Part shown: piece after piece, positions 48,024 to 58,407 of the stretch
How positions within the stretch are numbered: the first letter of the stretch is position 1
How the letters are laid out: each line of letters opens with the position of its first letter
Origin: Nocardia brasiliensis
GTDB lineage: Bacteria > Actinomycetota > Actinomycetes > Mycobacteriales > Mycobacteriaceae
Assembly: GCF_011801125.1 (NCBI RefSeq)
Contig: NZ_CP046171.1
Location: 5,704,001-5,768,000, forward strand
Length of the DNA: 64,000 nt
Direction of reading: 5' to 3'
The notes under the pieces: model-generated
The model's input: only the letters and a program-made list of their open reading frames with translations
Database searches by the model: none
What the model was told of the DNA's origin: nothing
Translations under genes and position numbers: made by a program

Positions 48024-49235
48024 ATGACACAGGTTCGAGAAGTTCCGAGCCCAGCACCGGACACGCGTGATTCGACCCGGCGCGGCTGGCTCGGCGTCGG
48101 TGCCGTGACGGGTGCCACGTTCACCGTCGTCACCTCGGAGATGCTGCCGGTCGGGCTGCTCACGCCGATGAGCGACACGCTGCGGGTGAGCGAGGGGGCC
48201 GCCGGGCTCTCGCTCACCGCCACGGGTTTCGTCGCGGCGGCGGCCTCACCGCTGCTGCCCGCCGCACTGCGCCGGGTCGACCGCAAACTCGTGCTGTGCG
48301 GCCTGCTCGCGGTCCTGGTGCTCGGCAACCTCGGCTCGGCCCTGGCGCCGAACTTCGGCGTCATGATGGCCGCGCGGGTGTTCGTCGGCATCGCGATCGG
48401 CGGCGTCTGGGCGATCGCGGCGAGCATGGCGGCGCGGCTGGTGCCCGCGCGCTCGGTCGGCACCGCGACCGCCCTGGTCTTCAGCGGTGTCGCGGTGGCC
48501 TCGGTGGTCGGTGTGCCCACCGGCACCTATCTCGGCGCGCTCGCGGGCTGGCGCACGGCCTTCGTGGTCACCGCCGGCCTGGCGCTCGTGGTGCTGCTCA
48601 CGGTGGCAATTGTGCTGCCGACACTGTCCGCGACCCAGGGCGTCGCGCTGCGCGACGCCCTGCGGCTCACCCGCAGGCCGCAGATGAGCACCGGACTGCT
48701 GGTCATCGCGTTCCTGGTCACGGGCCACTTCGCCGCCTACACCTACATCCGCCCGCTGCTGGAGAAGGTGACCGGCGTCGGCGCGAGCACCATCGGCACC
48801 CTGTTGCTGATCTATGGAATCGCCGGTGTCGTCGGCAATTTCGGCGCGGGCACCACCGGAGTCCGCAATCCGCGGCGGACGCTGCTGACCATCGGTGTGC
48901 CGCTGGCCGCCACCGTGCTGCTGATTCCGGCGCTGGGCGGTTCCCTGCTCCTGGCCGTGGTGCTCATGGTGGTGTGGGGCCTGTCCTACGGCGGTGTCTC
49001 GGTGACCGCGCAGAACTGGGTGTTCGCCGCGGCGCCGGACGCCAACGAGGGTGCTTCCTCGTTGAACGCGGGTGTCTTCAACGGCGCCATCGCCCTCGGC
49101 TCGCTGCTCGGCGGCCGGATGGCCGACGGGTTCGGCGTCACCTCGGCGATGTGGCTCGGCGGCGCGCTGGTGCTCGTCGCGCTGGCGATCGCTGCGGTCA
49201 GCCCCACCCCGGGACGCCCTGAACAGCGCGGATAG
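48024..49235 (+). CDS. MFS efflux transporter, DHA1/AraJ type
   Basis: This 403-residue protein has about 12 membrane segments. TSEMLPVGLLTPMSDTLRVS, RVDRKLVLCG and GVWAIAASMAARLVP are typical of the sugar/drug exporter group that includes AraJ and chloramphenicol-resistance proteins. ATG 48024 is preceded closely by GGAGG. Control by the divergent LysR protein is inferred. Confidence 0.87.
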   Translation: MTQVREVPSPAPDTRDSTRRGWLGVGAVTGATFTVVTSEMLPVGLLTPMSDTLRVSEGAAGLSLTATGFVAAAASPLLPAALRRVDRKLVLCGLLAVLVLGNLGSALAPNFGVMMAARVFVGIAIGGVWAIAASMAARLVPARSVGTATALVFSGVAVASVVGVPTGTYLGALAGWRTAFVVTAGLALVVLLTVAIVLPTLSATQGVALRDALRLTRRPQMSTGLLVIAFLVTGHFAAYTYIRPLLEKVTGVGASTIGTLLLIYGIAGVVGNFGAGTTGVRNPRRTLLTIGVPLAATVLLIPALGGSLLLAVVLMVVWGLSYGGVSVTAQNWVFAAAPDANEGASSLNAGVFNGAIALGSLLGGRMADGFGVTSAMWLGGALVLVALAIAAVSPTPGRPEQRG

Positions 49236-49282
49236 CGAAAAACGAGGTGCGCCGAAGATCATCGCCCGCATAGCATCGGCCC

Positions 49283-50086
49283 ATGTCCCTGCGCGCCATC
49301 CCCGCCTCGATGGACCCGACCGTGGTCGGGTCCATCGACGACGAGCTGGACCGGGTCGCGCGCGAGCATCGCGTCTCGGTCCGGCTGGCCATCGAAAGCG
49401 GGAGTCGCGCTTGGGGTTTCCCGTCGCCGGACTCGGACTACGACTGCCGGTTCGTCTACGTGGCGAGCCTGGACACCTATCTCTCGCCGTGGCGCACCCG
49501 CGATGTCATCGAGACGCCGTTGGCCGGGCTGCTCGACGTGAACGGCTGGGACCTGGCCAAGGCGCTGCGCCTACTCGTCGCGGGCAACGCCGTGCTGATC
49601 GAGTGGCTGATGTCGCCGATCGTGTATCGCGGCGACCCCGCGTTCCGCGACGAGCTACGCGAGCTGGCCGACGATGTCGCCGACCGTAACCGGGTGGCCA
49701 GGCACTACCTGCATCTGGGCGGTAAGCAGTGGGAGTTGTTCGACCGCAACCGATCGCTGAAGAAGGTGTTCTACGCACTGCGGCCCGCGATGGCACTGCG
49801 GTGGTTGCGTCAGCATCCGGACGCAGCGGTGGCGCCGATGCATCTGCCGACCCTGATGGACCAGTGCGAGCTACCCGCGGATCTGGTCGCCGCGGTCGCG
49901 GAGCTGACGGAACTCAAGTCACGCACCCGCGAAATGGGCAGTGGCACAGTACCATTGCCCATATCGTCGTTCATCGTGGACGAATTCGACTGTGCCGCAG
50001 ATGCTTTCCCGAAGACACGGGAGCCGGATCTGGCACGCGCACAAGCGCGCACGGCGGAGTTCTTCCGCAGGGAAGCGATGCGATAG
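49283..50086 (+). CDS. RlaP-type nucleotidyltransferase (DNA polymerase beta superfamily)
   Basis: This 267-residue protein carries the nucleotidyltransferase signature GSRAWGFPSPDSDYDCRF, in which GS and the DxD supply the metal site. It has the overall build of PF10127 (YcgL/RlaP). RlaP proteins were linked to RNA repair clusters elsewhere, but no ligase or Hen1 is adjacent here. The substrate is unknown. A shared terminator separates it from cspA. Confidence 0.83.
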   Translation: MSLRAIPASMDPTVVGSIDDELDRVAREHRVSVRLAIESGSRAWGFPSPDSDYDCRFVYVASLDTYLSPWRTRDVIETPLAGLLDVNGWDLAKALRLLVAGNAVLIEWLMSPIVYRGDPAFRDELRELADDVADRNRVARHYLHLGGKQWELFDRNRSLKKVFYALRPAMALRWLRQHPDAAVAPMHLPTLMDQCELPADLVAAVAELTELKSRTREMGSGTVPLPISSFIVDEFDCAADAFPKTREPDLARAQARTAEFFRREAMR

Positions 50087-50122
50087 CCCAGGTAGGGTCG
50101 TTTCGGGACCCCCAGAAACGGT

Positions 50123-50157
50123 GAAAGGCCCCTCACCGCGCCGGTGTGGGGCCTTTC
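50123..50157. terminator. Bidirectional terminator between RlaP-like gene and cold-shock gene
   Basis: GAAAGGCCCCTCACCG (50123-50138) pairs with CGGTGTGGGGCCTTTC (50142-50157) with one mismatch. It lies between convergent genes and ends in TTTC on both strands. Confidence 0.8.
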
Positions 50158-50176
50158 CAAAAGCTGGGGAGCGAGA

Positions 50177-50380
50177 TCAGAGAACGCGAACGTCCTGCGC
50201 CTGCGGGCCCTTCTGACCCTGGCCGATTTCGAACTCCACGCGCTGCCCCTCGTCGAGGGACCGGAAACCCGAGCCGCTAACAGCCGAGTAATGCACGAAG
50301 ACGTCGGGGCCTCCGCCGTCTTGCGCGATGAAGCCGAAGCCCTTCTCGCTGTTGAACCACTTCACAATGCCCTGAGCCAT
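50177..50380 (-). CDS. cspA: Cold-shock protein CspA family
   Basis: This 67-residue protein is a single cold-shock domain: RNP1 KGFGFIAQ and RNP2 VFVHYS, with [14 protein letters not shown] at the start. It binds single-stranded nucleic acid and acts as an RNA chaperone. The ATG at 50380 has GAAAG upstream. Confidence 0.96.
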   Translation of the reverse strand: MAQGIVKWFNSEKGFGFIAQDGGGPDVFVHYSAVSGSGFRSLDEGQRVEFEIGQGQKGPQAQDVRVL

Positions 50381-50931
50381 TTCATACTTTCTGTAGACGA
50401 GCCAGATTCTGACAATGGAATGTCCTGGTCTCGTAGATCAACGATGCCATGATCCGACGAATTTCTCCACATCTACCCCCACCAACTGTGAGCAAGCCAA
50501 CCCTCACGGTGGGCTGTGGCGGTCACCTCCCCTGCTTCGACAGGCCCCGATCCGGGAAATCCAGGCGAAACAGGCGCGGCGACACCTGCGTCTCCAGTCG
50601 GGCGTGTTCGTCGGTGTCCTCCGACGAATCGGCCCGCGCCGCATCGATCATAAAGTCCGGTATGGGCGACACCGCCGCGATGCGGGCGCGCGGGCGGAGC
50701 CGACGCGCGCGCGGCACGCACGGGCGCCACCCCGGGGTTGCCGCCTCGATCGAGGGTCACCGGCCCGGTCCGACCACCTCGATCCACAGGGCTTCCCCTC
50801 TTCGGCGAGCACGTCGCCGATCCTCGGTGTACATCCAGTTGCCTTGTGCCGCAATGGCCATCACCATCCGCAGGACCGGACGCCGATAAGTCATCCTACG
50901 ACTTTTCCCGGTGTCGCGCAGCACATCCCGG
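50381..50931. other. Intergenic region, no gene recognised
   Basis: This 551-bp region holds the upstream side of cspA and the downstream side of iolD. Several overlapping open frames exist on both strands, but none has a ribosome binding site together with a protein-like sequence. A long cspA leader is possible and would be typical of cold-shock genes. Confidence 0.45.
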
Positions 50932-52773
50932 TCAGGAACGCAGGTAGCGCAGCTGGCGCGGCTTCGCCTCGGCGTTGGCCGTGCTGCCGGAGAGATGTTC
51001 GGGCACGCCGACCTCCCACCATGCCCCCGCCTCGGTCCAGGACGACGGTTGCGTGCGAACCACCAGCACCGCGGGCTTGGCCTCCCGAACCGCGGCCGCC
51101 TTGGCCTCGGCGTAGGCGGCCCGGAATTCGGCCAGATCGGTCGCGGTGAACACCGCACAACCCAGCGCGCGAGCGTGCGCGGCGAAATCCACCCGGGGCG
51201 GATCGGCGTGGGCGGTGCGGCAATCGGCATAAAAGTTGTTGAAAGGCGCGCCGCCCTGGCCCTCCTGCAATCGGGCGATTACCGCGTAGCCGTCGTTGTC
51301 GCATACGACCGCGACGAATGGGTGCCCGGCGAAAGCCGCGGAGAACAGCTCCGAATTCAGCATCAGATACGAACCGTCGCCGAGCAGCGTGGTCACCAGA
51401 CCTTCGGTATGCGCCATCGCGGCGCCCCACGCACCGGCTAGTTCATAGCCCATGCAGGAGAAGCCATATTCCACGTCCATCGTCGGCGTGGCACCGGTGC
51501 CGCGCCAGCCGCCGACGAGTTCGCCCGGCATACCGCCCGAGGCGGTCATGACGTAGTCGCTCGGCCCGCTGAGCTCGTTGACGACGCCGACCACCTGGGC
51601 ATAGCTCGGCGTGCCAGAGGTGTGTGCGCGCAGCTTGTCGATGTGCGCGTCCCAGGTGCTGCGCTGCGCCGCGGCGCGCGCGGTCCACTCCGGGTCCACC
51701 TGCCATTGCGTCAGATGCTCGGCCAGATCGACGAATGCGGCGTCGGCGTCGCCGACCACCGCCAGTGCGCCGTGCTTGACGGCGTCGAAGCGCGCGGCAT
51801 TGATCGTGACCAGGCGGACCTCCGGCGCGAACACCGTCCACGACGCGGTCGTGAAGTCCTGCAACCGGGTTCCGACCGCGAGCACCAGATCCGCCGCTGC
51901 CGCCATGGCATTCGCGGAACCGGAACCCGTGACCCCGAGCGGACCGGCGTAGAGCGGATGCGCGTGCGGCACCAGGGTGCGGCCCGCCGTGGTCTCCACG
52001 ACCGGAATCCCATGGCGCTCGGCGAATTCCAGCGCCGTGCGGCCTGCGCCCGAGTAGCGCACACCGCCGCCGAGCACCAGTAGCGGACGCGTCGACGCGC
52101 GCAGCGCCGCCGCCGCATCGGCCAGTGCACGGTGGTCGGCGCGGGAGCGCACGAGCCGATGCAACACCGGCGCGAACAGCGCGTCGGGGAAGTCGTAGGT
52201 CTCGGCTTGCACGTCCTGCGGCAGGGCGAGCGTCACCGGGCCCGCGTCGGCGGGGTCGGTGAGCACCCGAACCGCCTGCGGCAGTGTGGAAATCAGCTGC
52301 TCGGGTCGGGCGATCCGATCGAAATACCTGCTCACCGCGCGGAACGCGTCGTTGACCGTCGCGGTCGCGTCGCCGAAATGCTCGACCTGCTGCAGTACCG
52401 GGTCGGGCGCCCGCGTGGTGAAGGTGTCGCCGGGCAGCAACAACAGCGGAAGCCGGTTGGCATGCGCGACACCGGCCGCGGTCACCATGTTCAGCGCGCC
52501 GGGACCGATCGAGGAGGTCGCGACGCCCACCTGGCGTCGGTGCGTTGCCTTCGCGTAGCCGACAGCCGCCAGCGCCATGCCCTGTTCGGTATTGCCACGC
52601 CAGACCGGGATATCGGCGCGGCGCTCGTGCAGCGCCGTGCCGAGGCCGAGCACGTTGCCGTGCCCGAAGATGCCGAAAACCGCAGGAAACAGCGGTACCT
52701 CGCGCCCGTCCAGCGTCTCCGAGCGCTGCGCGACCAGCCACGCGACCAAAGCCTGTGCCGCAGTGAGTTTCAT
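50932..52773 (-). CDS. iolD: 3D-(3,5/4)-trihydroxycyclohexane-1,2-dione hydrolase (IolD)
   Basis: IolD is a thiamine-diphosphate enzyme that opens the inositol-derived ring to 5-deoxy-glucuronate. The 613-residue protein begins LTAAQALVAWLVAQRSE, has AVFGIFGHGNVLGLG with the ThDP-contacting glutamate later (WRGNTEQGMALAAVGYAKA), and the C-terminal ThDP motif GDGSYLMLNSEL ... DNDGYAV. Its ATG overlaps the iolB stop by 4 bp. It is the last gene of the iol operon. Confidence 0.95.
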   Translation of the reverse strand: MKLTAAQALVAWLVAQRSETLDGREVPLFPAVFGIFGHGNVLGLGTALHERRADIPVWRGNTEQGMALAAVGYAKATHRRQVGVATSSIGPGALNMVTAAGVAHANRLPLLLLPGDTFTTRAPDPVLQQVEHFGDATATVNDAFRAVSRYFDRIARPEQLISTLPQAVRVLTDPADAGPVTLALPQDVQAETYDFPDALFAPVLHRLVRSRADHRALADAAAALRASTRPLLVLGGGVRYSGAGRTALEFAERHGIPVVETTAGRTLVPHAHPLYAGPLGVTGSGSANAMAAAADLVLAVGTRLQDFTTASWTVFAPEVRLVTINAARFDAVKHGALAVVGDADAAFVDLAEHLTQWQVDPEWTARAAAQRSTWDAHIDKLRAHTSGTPSYAQVVGVVNELSGPSDYVMTASGGMPGELVGGWRGTGATPTMDVEYGFSCMGYELAGAWGAAMAHTEGLVTTLLGDGSYLMLNSELFSAAFAGHPFVAVVCDNDGYAVIARLQEGQGGAPFNNFYADCRTAHADPPRVDFAAHARALGCAVFTATDLAEFRAAYAEAKAAAVREAKPAVLVVRTQPSSWTEAGAWWEVGVPEHLSGSTANAEAKPRQLRYLRS

Positions 52774-53657
52774 CCGATCCGTCCTTCGTGGGTGGTGACC
52801 GGGCAGCGCGGATCCGGTGCCGCGCCGTCCCAGCTGCCGCGCACCCAGCTGTGCGCCGGGTCGTCGCAGAAGGCCATCGAGCGCTGCGGTCCTGGACCCG
52901 CGAGCACGTTGAGGTAGTACATCGGGTAGCCCGGCGCGGCGATGCACGGACCGTGATAGCCGTGCGGCACCAGGAAGACGTCGCCGTCGCGCACTGCGAC
53001 GTTCTCGTCCAGTGCGCCGTCGGCGGTGTAGGTGCGGTGCATGCCGAAACCGGTTCGCGAGGGGGTGACGCCGTCCGGTCCTGCGATGCGGAAGTAGTAG
53101 ATCTCCTCGTTGACGACCTCGCAGTCGCTCGCCTCGTCGTGCTTGTGCGGCGGATAGGACGACCAGTTGCCGTCCGGGGTGATCAGCTCGCACGCGTTCA
53201 GCTTGTCCGCGTGGTCCCACACCCCCGGCACGCCGAAGTTGGTCACCTGGCGGGTGGCTCGGCCCGCGCCGCGAACGTCGACCGGAACCTGCTCGGCGGG
53301 TCCATATTTCGGCGTCAGCCGGTTCGTGCAGCGGGCCATCGGCAGCGCGACCTCGAGCGCGCGCTCGGCACGCAGCTCGACCTCGGCATCCCGCGGCACG
53401 TAGGCGAAGTCTGTCACCCGGGTGAAAACCGAGTCCCTACCGGCCAATTCGAAACTCATGCCGTCGACTCGCACCGTGCACGACCCGGCGAGTGGGAGCA
53501 CAAAGGCCTCGAACTCGCCGGTGCGCACCGTCCGGGTCTGGCCCGCTGCCAGGGCGATCACCCGCAGGCCGGTGTAGTTCCATCCCGCGTCCTCGGGCGC
53601 GAGAGAGACCGGATCGTTGCCCGCGCCCAGGGTGCCGGCCGGGCGATGCAGCGTCAT
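52770..53657 (-). CDS. iolB: 5-deoxy-glucuronate isomerase (IolB)
   Basis: IolB isomerises 5-deoxy-D-glucuronate to 2-deoxy-5-keto-D-gluconate. The 295-residue double-cupin has the metal-binding SSYPPHKHDE, the glutamate of NEEIYYFRI and VPHGYHGPCIAAPGYPMYYLNVLAGP. It overlaps both neighbours by 4 bp. Confidence 0.95.
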   Translation of the reverse strand: MTLHRPAGTLGAGNDPVSLAPEDAGWNYTGLRVIALAAGQTRTVRTGEFEAFVLPLAGSCTVRVDGMSFELAGRDSVFTRVTDFAYVPRDAEVELRAERALEVALPMARCTNRLTPKYGPAEQVPVDVRGAGRATRQVTNFGVPGVWDHADKLNACELITPDGNWSSYPPHKHDEASDCEVVNEEIYYFRIAGPDGVTPSRTGFGMHRTYTADGALDENVAVRDGDVFLVPHGYHGPCIAAPGYPMYYLNVLAGPGPQRSMAFCDDPAHSWVRGSWDGAAPDPRCPVTTHEGRIG

Positions 53658-54547
53658 CGCGCCTCCCGCAGCATCTTCGCGGCCTGGTCGACGGCGGCCG
53701 CCACGTCACCGTCCGGCGGATACAGCAGGGTGCGGCCGACGACCAGACCGCGAACCACGTCGTGGCCGAGCGCGCCATCCCAGAACGCCAGGTCGGCCGC
53801 CGGATCGCCGGAGGGTGCCCCGCCCAGGACCACCACGGGCAGCGTGGTCGCGTCGAGCACCGAGACATCCTGTGGGGCCGGAATCTTCAACCAGGTGTAG
53901 GCGGAGGTGACACCGAGACCGGAGGCCACGGTGATGGCCCTGGACAGCGCGGGCGCGTCCTTGCTCATCACCAGCGCCCCGGAATCGTCGCGGTGGTAGG
54001 GCAAGGGCTCGACCATCGCGAGCAGGCCGTTCGCGGCCAGTTCCGAGACCGCCTGCGCGCAGGCTTGCAATGTCGGCACCGTCCCCGCGTCCGAATCGAC
54101 CAGGCGCAGCAGCATTTTGCCGCCGTCGATGCGGAATCGGGCCAAGGAATCCGCGTCGTACCCGGTGAACCGGTCGTCGATCTCCCACTCCGCGCCTGCC
54201 AGGCCGCCGCGGTTCATCGAGCCGATCACCACCTTGTCGTCGAGGGCGTCCAGCAGCAGCAGTTCCTCGACGATGTCCGGGGAGCCGAGCACGCCGTCGA
54301 CATCCGGATGCGCGAGCGCGACCAGCAGCCGCTCCAGCAGCGCCCGCCGGTCGGCCATCGCGGTTCGATCCGAGCCGACGCCGAGCGCACCGCGGGCCGG
54401 GTGATCGGCGGCGACCAGGAACAGGGTTTGCTTGTCCGCCAGCAGGTTCGGGCGGCGAACCCGTTTCGCATAGGCCCGCTCGACCGCCGCCGGGTCCGTC
54501 GCGCGGACGCGCAGCAGCTCACGCCAGCGTTCGTCGGTCAAATGCAC
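53654..54547 (-). CDS. (Beta/alpha)8-barrel aldolase candidate, Cgl0158 type
   Basis: This 297-residue protein (LFLVAADHPARGALG, KVVIGSMNRGGLAGAEWEIDDR, MLLRLVDSD, YTWLKIPAP, VVVLGGAPSGDP) resembles the Cgl0158 family found in actinobacterial inositol clusters. It probably cleaves 2-deoxy-5-keto-gluconate-6-phosphate to dihydroxyacetone phosphate and malonate semialdehyde, the step done by IolJ in Bacillus. That role is inferred from fold and from the absence of any other aldolase in the operon. GTG 54547 has GGAGG seven bases upstream. Confidence 0.75.
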   Translation of the reverse strand: MHLTDERWRELLRVRATDPAAVERAYAKRVRRPNLLADKQTLFLVAADHPARGALGVGSDRTAMADRRALLERLLVALAHPDVDGVLGSPDIVEELLLLDALDDKVVIGSMNRGGLAGAEWEIDDRFTGYDADSLARFRIDGGKMLLRLVDSDAGTVPTLQACAQAVSELAANGLLAMVEPLPYHRDDSGALVMSKDAPALSRAITVASGLGVTSAYTWLKIPAPQDVSVLDATTLPVVVLGGAPSGDPAADLAFWDGALGHDVVRGLVVGRTLLYPPDGDVAAAVDQAAKMLREAR

Positions 54548-54569
54548 CGTAGTTCCTCCGATTCCGCGT

Positions 54570-55520
54570 TCATCCGCCGGTTGAGCGGCATAACAGTTCT
54601 TCGATCTCCGCCTCCGTCGGCATGGCGTCGGCGCACGCCAGCCGCGAGGCCACCAGTGCCCCTGCGGCATTGGCGTAGGTGGCGATGCGGCGCGGATCCC
54701 AGTCCGCGCGCAGGCCGTGGATCAGCGCACCGCCGAAGCCATCGCCCGCGCCCAGCCCGCACACCACCTCGACGGGGCAGGGCGGCACGGTCCATCGCTC
54801 ATGCTCGGTCGCCACGAGCACGCCCTCGGCGCCGCGTTTGATCACCGCGAGCCGCACGCCGCGCGCGAGCAGCCGGTCCGCGGCCGCCTCGGGGTCGGCG
54901 GTGCCCACCGCGACCTCGACCTCGGCACGGTTGCCGACGACCACGTCGACATGGTCGAGCATCCAGCCGATCTCGTCCCGCGCGGTCGCGACATCCGGCC
55001 AGAACATCGGCCGATAGTCGAGATCGAGCACGGTGTGCTCGCGTCGGGCCCGGCGCTCGAGTATCGCGCGCTGGGTGCCGCGTCCGGGTTCCGCGCTGAC
55101 GCCGGTGCCGGTCACCCACAGCAGCGGCACCGAATCCACCACGTCCCACGGCACCTCGTCCACGGTGAGGGTGAGATCCGGTGCGATGGGCGCGCGATAG
55201 AACAGCAGCGGCGGATCGGCGGGCGGGTTCAGCTCGCAGAACACGACGGGGGTCAGCAGGTCCGCGGCGGTGGTCACATAGTCGGCGGATACCCCGAACT
55301 CGCCGAGCGCCTTTCGCACATAGTCGCCGAAGCCGTCCGGGCCGACCTTGGTCAGCACGGCACTGCGCCTGCCGAGCCGGGCGGCGGCCACCGCGACGTT
55401 GGTCGCGGTGCCGCCGAGCGACTTCGCGAACGATTCGACCTCGGCCAGGCCGACACCGCTCTGCTGCGGGTAGAGGTCGACACCGACCCGGCCGATGGTC
55501 AGCACGTCCAGCGCGGTCAC
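54570..55520 (-). CDS. iolC: 5-dehydro-2-deoxygluconokinase (IolC)
   Basis: IolC phosphorylates 2-deoxy-5-keto-gluconate. The 316-residue PfkB kinase has [35 protein letters not shown] and the catalytic [16 protein letters not shown] with the base aspartate. GTG 55520 overlaps the stop of the ABC ATPase gene by 4 bp. Confidence 0.93.
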   Translation of the reverse strand: MTALDVLTIGRVGVDLYPQQSGVGLAEVESFAKSLGGTATNVAVAAARLGRRSAVLTKVGPDGFGDYVRKALGEFGVSADYVTTAADLLTPVVFCELNPPADPPLLFYRAPIAPDLTLTVDEVPWDVVDSVPLLWVTGTGVSAEPGRGTQRAILERRARREHTVLDLDYRPMFWPDVATARDEIGWMLDHVDVVVGNRAEVEVAVGTADPEAAADRLLARGVRLAVIKRGAEGVLVATEHERWTVPPCPVEVVCGLGAGDGFGGALIHGLRADWDPRRIATYANAAGALVASRLACADAMPTEAEIEELLCRSTGG

Positions 55521-56326
55521 GAGACCACCCGCTGCAATTCGTGTTGCAGCGCGTCCAACTCGGCGCCGCCGGCCATCTGCCTGGTGAGCTCGGCGACGTC
55601 GATCTCCGACTTCTCGTACGAGCCGAGCATCGCCCCGCGCTTGAGCAGCAGGAACCGATCCCCGACCGGGTAGGCGTGGTGCGGATTGTGCGTGATGAGG
55701 ATGACGCCGAGCCCCCGATCACGGGCCTGCACCACGTATTTCAGTACCACTCCCGCCTGTTTGACGCCGAGCGCCGCCGTCGGCTCGTCGAGGATCAGCA
55801 CCTTGGCGCCGTAGTGCACGGCACGCGCGATCGCGACGCACTGGCGCTGCCCACCGGACAGCGTGCCGACCGGTTGTTCCATGTCGCGCAGCTCGATACC
55901 CATGTCCGACAGACCTTTTCGGGCGATCTCGCGGCCCTTCGCGCGGTCGAGCAGCCGGAACGGGCCGTAGCCGATCGCGGGTTCGGAACCGAGCACGAAA
56001 TTGCGCCACACGCTCATCAGCGGCACCACCGCCAAATCCTGGTAGACGGTGGCGATCCCGTGGTCCAGCGCCGCGCGCGGCGAGGCGAACCGAACCGGAT
56101 CGCCCTCGATCCGCAATTCGCCGCGGTCGTGTTGATGCACGCCGGCAAGGATTTTGATGAGCGTCGACTTGCCCGCGCCGTTGTCGCCGAGGATGCAGGT
56201 GACCTCGCCCGCGTTCACCACCGTCGACACGTCCTGCAGCGCGACCACGCCGCCGTAGCTCTTGCCGAGGTCGACCGCCTCGATGAGCGGCACGGCCGCC
56301 GCCTCGCTGCCCGATGCTGTGGTCAT
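55517..56326 (-). CDS. ABC transporter ATPase, inositol importer
   Basis: This 269-residue single nucleotide-binding domain has Walker [10 protein letters not shown] (47-55), the Q-loop, signature LSGGQRQ, Walker [13 protein letters not shown] and the H-loop ITHN. Most carbohydrate importers of this class use a double ATPase; this one is a single domain that would act as a homodimer. It overlaps the permease gene by 4 bp and iolC by 4 bp. Inositol as substrate is inferred from the operon. Confidence 0.9.
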   Translation of the reverse strand: MTTASGSEAAAVPLIEAVDLGKSYGGVVALQDVSTVVNAGEVTCILGDNGAGKSTLIKILAGVHQHDRGELRIEGDPVRFASPRAALDHGIATVYQDLAVVPLMSVWRNFVLGSEPAIGYGPFRLLDRAKGREIARKGLSDMGIELRDMEQPVGTLSGGQRQCVAIARAVHYGAKVLILDEPTAALGVKQAGVVLKYVVQARDRGLGVILITHNPHHAYPVGDRFLLLKRGAMLGSYEKSEIDVAELTRQMAGGAELDALQHELQRVVS

Positions 56327-57375
56327 CGGCGTACCCTTTCGGCTCGCTTCTGGAATCTGTTGTTGACCAACACCGCCACCAGCAGCAGCACACCGAGGAA
56401 CAGCATGAACCAGTCACTGTCCCAGCGCGCGAACACGATGCCCTGGCGGGCCATGCCGAAGATCAGCGCGCCGATCGCGGCGCCGACGGCCGAGCCGAAA
56501 CCACCGGTCAGCAGGCAGCCGCCGACCACGGCCGCGATGATGTAGTGCAGTTCCAGCCCCACACCCTGATTCGCCTGCACGCTGGCGAAGCGCAGGATGC
56601 CGCACGACCCCACCACCCAGCCGGCGAAGGCCGTGGTCATGAAGAGGATGATCTTCGTCCGGTCCGCGGGAACGCCGACCGCCCGCGCGTTCGGCAGCGC
56701 ACCGCCGACCGCGAAGATCCAGTTGCCGAATCTGGTGCGCACCAGCACGATCGCGGCGATCGCGGTCAGCACGATCCACCAGATGACCGAGGCCTGAATC
56801 CGGGCGTCGCCGATATTCAACGTCGAGGCGAACACCCACCCCGCCGAGTTGTAGCCCTCGGCGCCGCGAATCCCCGACACCTGAACCGTTCCGGTGACCA
56901 GGCGGGTCACGCCGAGGTTGAGGCCTTGCAGCGCAAGGAAAGTGCCGAGCGTGACGATGAAACTGGGCAGGCCGGTGCGCATCACGAGCCAGCCGTTGAA
57001 CGCGCCGACCAGCAGTGCCAGCGCCAGTGAGCCGAGCAGCGCGAACCAGACATTCCAGCCGGCGTGCACCGCGAGCAGCGCGGTGACCAGCGCGGTCGAC
57101 GCGGTCATCACACCGGCCGACAGATCGAACTCACCACCGATCATCAACAGCGCCACCGCGACCGCCATGATGCCGAGCGTGGACGAATCGTCCAGCCAGG
57201 TCGCCACGCCGAGCGGGCTCAGGAAGCGGTCGGTGATGATCGAGAAGAACACGAACACGAGCAGCGCGCCGAGCGCGGCGCCGATCTCCGGACGCACGGC
57301 GAGGCGCTGCAGCAGCGAAGGCCCGTCCGGCTGGGCGGCCGGTGTGGCCGCGGCGGGTTTTGTGGCAGTAGTCAT
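56323..57375 (-). CDS. ABC transporter permease, inositol importer
   Basis: This 350-residue protein has a cytoplasmic Pro/Ala start and about nine to ten membrane segments, with GGEFDLSAG and [20 protein letters not shown] typical of the RbsC/branched-chain (BPD_transp_2) family. ATG 57375 has AGGAG eight bases upstream; GTG 57384 is an alternative. It follows the binding-protein gene by 17 bp. Confidence 0.9.
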   Translation of the reverse strand: MTTATKPAAATPAAQPDGPSLLQRLAVRPEIGAALGALLVFVFFSIITDRFLSPLGVATWLDDSSTLGIMAVAVALLMIGGEFDLSAGVMTASTALVTALLAVHAGWNVWFALLGSLALALLVGAFNGWLVMRTGLPSFIVTLGTFLALQGLNLGVTRLVTGTVQVSGIRGAEGYNSAGWVFASTLNIGDARIQASVIWWIVLTAIAAIVLVRTRFGNWIFAVGGALPNARAVGVPADRTKIILFMTTAFAGWVVGSCGILRFASVQANQGVGLELHYIIAAVVGGCLLTGGFGSAVGAAIGALIFGMARQGIVFARWDSDWFMLFLGVLLLVAVLVNNRFQKRAERVRR

Positions 57376-57392
57376 TTCGTTCACTCCTGACC

Positions 57393-58397
57393 TCAGCGCG
57401 TGCCCTGTGCCACGAGCGCGGCGACGGCATCGACGTTGTCCTTGTCGACGAAGGCCGGCCCCGTCTGCACCGGTGCGCCGCCACCGACGGTGTTCAGGTT
57501 CGTCCGGTAGGCCCGCAGCAGCACCACCGGCAGATAGCCCTGTTCGTACTGCTGCTGATCGACGGCGAACAGCAGCTTGCCCGCCCGAATCGCCTCGACC
57601 ACATCGGTATTGAGATCGAACGTGGCCACCGTGGCCGCCGAGCGGGACTCGCGCACCGCGTCGACGGCGCGTGCCGCGACCTGGGAGTTCAGGGTGAGCA
57701 CCGCGTCGATCGAGTGATCCGCCTCCAGCGCGCCCTTGATGCGGGACTGCGCGTCGGTGGGATTGTTGATGTCCACCTGGAGCGTCGCCGCGTTGCCGAA
57801 GGCCTTGCTCGCGCCCTCGCAGCGCTGGTTGGCGCCGATATTGCCCGCCTCGTGGATCACGCAGAGCATCTTCGTCTTCTTCGCCTCGGCCAGTCGCTTG
57901 CCCGCCGACTGCCCGGCCAGCGACTCACTTTGTCCCACATGGCCGATGGCGCCGTACGCGACGCTCTCCGACTCGCCGGAGTTGATGGTCACCAGCGGAA
58001 TGCCCGCGGCGACCGCCTTTTCGATCGAGGGCCGTAGGGCGTCGGGGTTGGCCATCGAGACAACCAGTCCGTCCACACCCTGGGCGACCGCGTTGTCGAT
58101 GAGCTTGGCCTGCTGGCTCGGATCGCCCGAGGAGTTGTACTCGACCCGGACCCCGAGATCCTTGCCCGCCGCCTCGGCGCCGTTCTTGACCACGTTCCAG
58201 AACGCGTCGCCCGGACTCCCGTGCGTGACCACCGCGACCGAGTTCAAGGTGCCCGCGGCCACCGGAGTTCGGCTCGGCCCGGCCACGTCGGCGCCCGGAC
58301 CGCTACACGCGGCGAGTACCGCGGCCGCGGCGAGCCACGGCACCAGGCGGCGCGAGCGTTGCCACCCGCGGTGCAGTCGATGAGACATCGTTGTCAT
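57393..58397 (-). CDS. Sugar-binding lipoprotein, inositol importer
   Basis: This 334-residue protein has a lipoprotein signal ending LAAC with Cys31, then a periplasmic-binding-protein type 1 fold (Peripla_BP_4): VAVVTHGSPGDAFWNVVKNG, QGVDGLVVSMANPDALRP and VATFDLNTDVVEAIRAGKLLFAVDQQQY. It would deliver inositol or a related polyol to the permease. ATG 58397 is used; other starts are within 12 bases. Confidence 0.92.
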   Translation of the reverse strand: MTTMSHRLHRGWQRSRRLVPWLAAAAVLAACSGPGADVAGPSRTPVAAGTLNSVAVVTHGSPGDAFWNVVKNGAEAAGKDLGVRVEYNSSGDPSQQAKLIDNAVAQGVDGLVVSMANPDALRPSIEKAVAAGIPLVTINSGESESVAYGAIGHVGQSESLAGQSAGKRLAEAKKTKMLCVIHEAGNIGANQRCEGASKAFGNAATLQVDINNPTDAQSRIKGALEADHSIDAVLTLNSQVAARAVDAVRESRSAATVATFDLNTDVVEAIRAGKLLFAVDQQQYEQGYLPVVLLRAYRTNLNTVGGGAPVQTGPAFVDKDNVDAVAALVAQGTR

Positions 58398-58407
58398 CAC
58401 TTCCCTA

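Noticed and set aside
50449..50889. Several overlapping frames between cspA and iolD
   Set aside because: Arginine-rich, mutually overlapping on both strands and without start signals.
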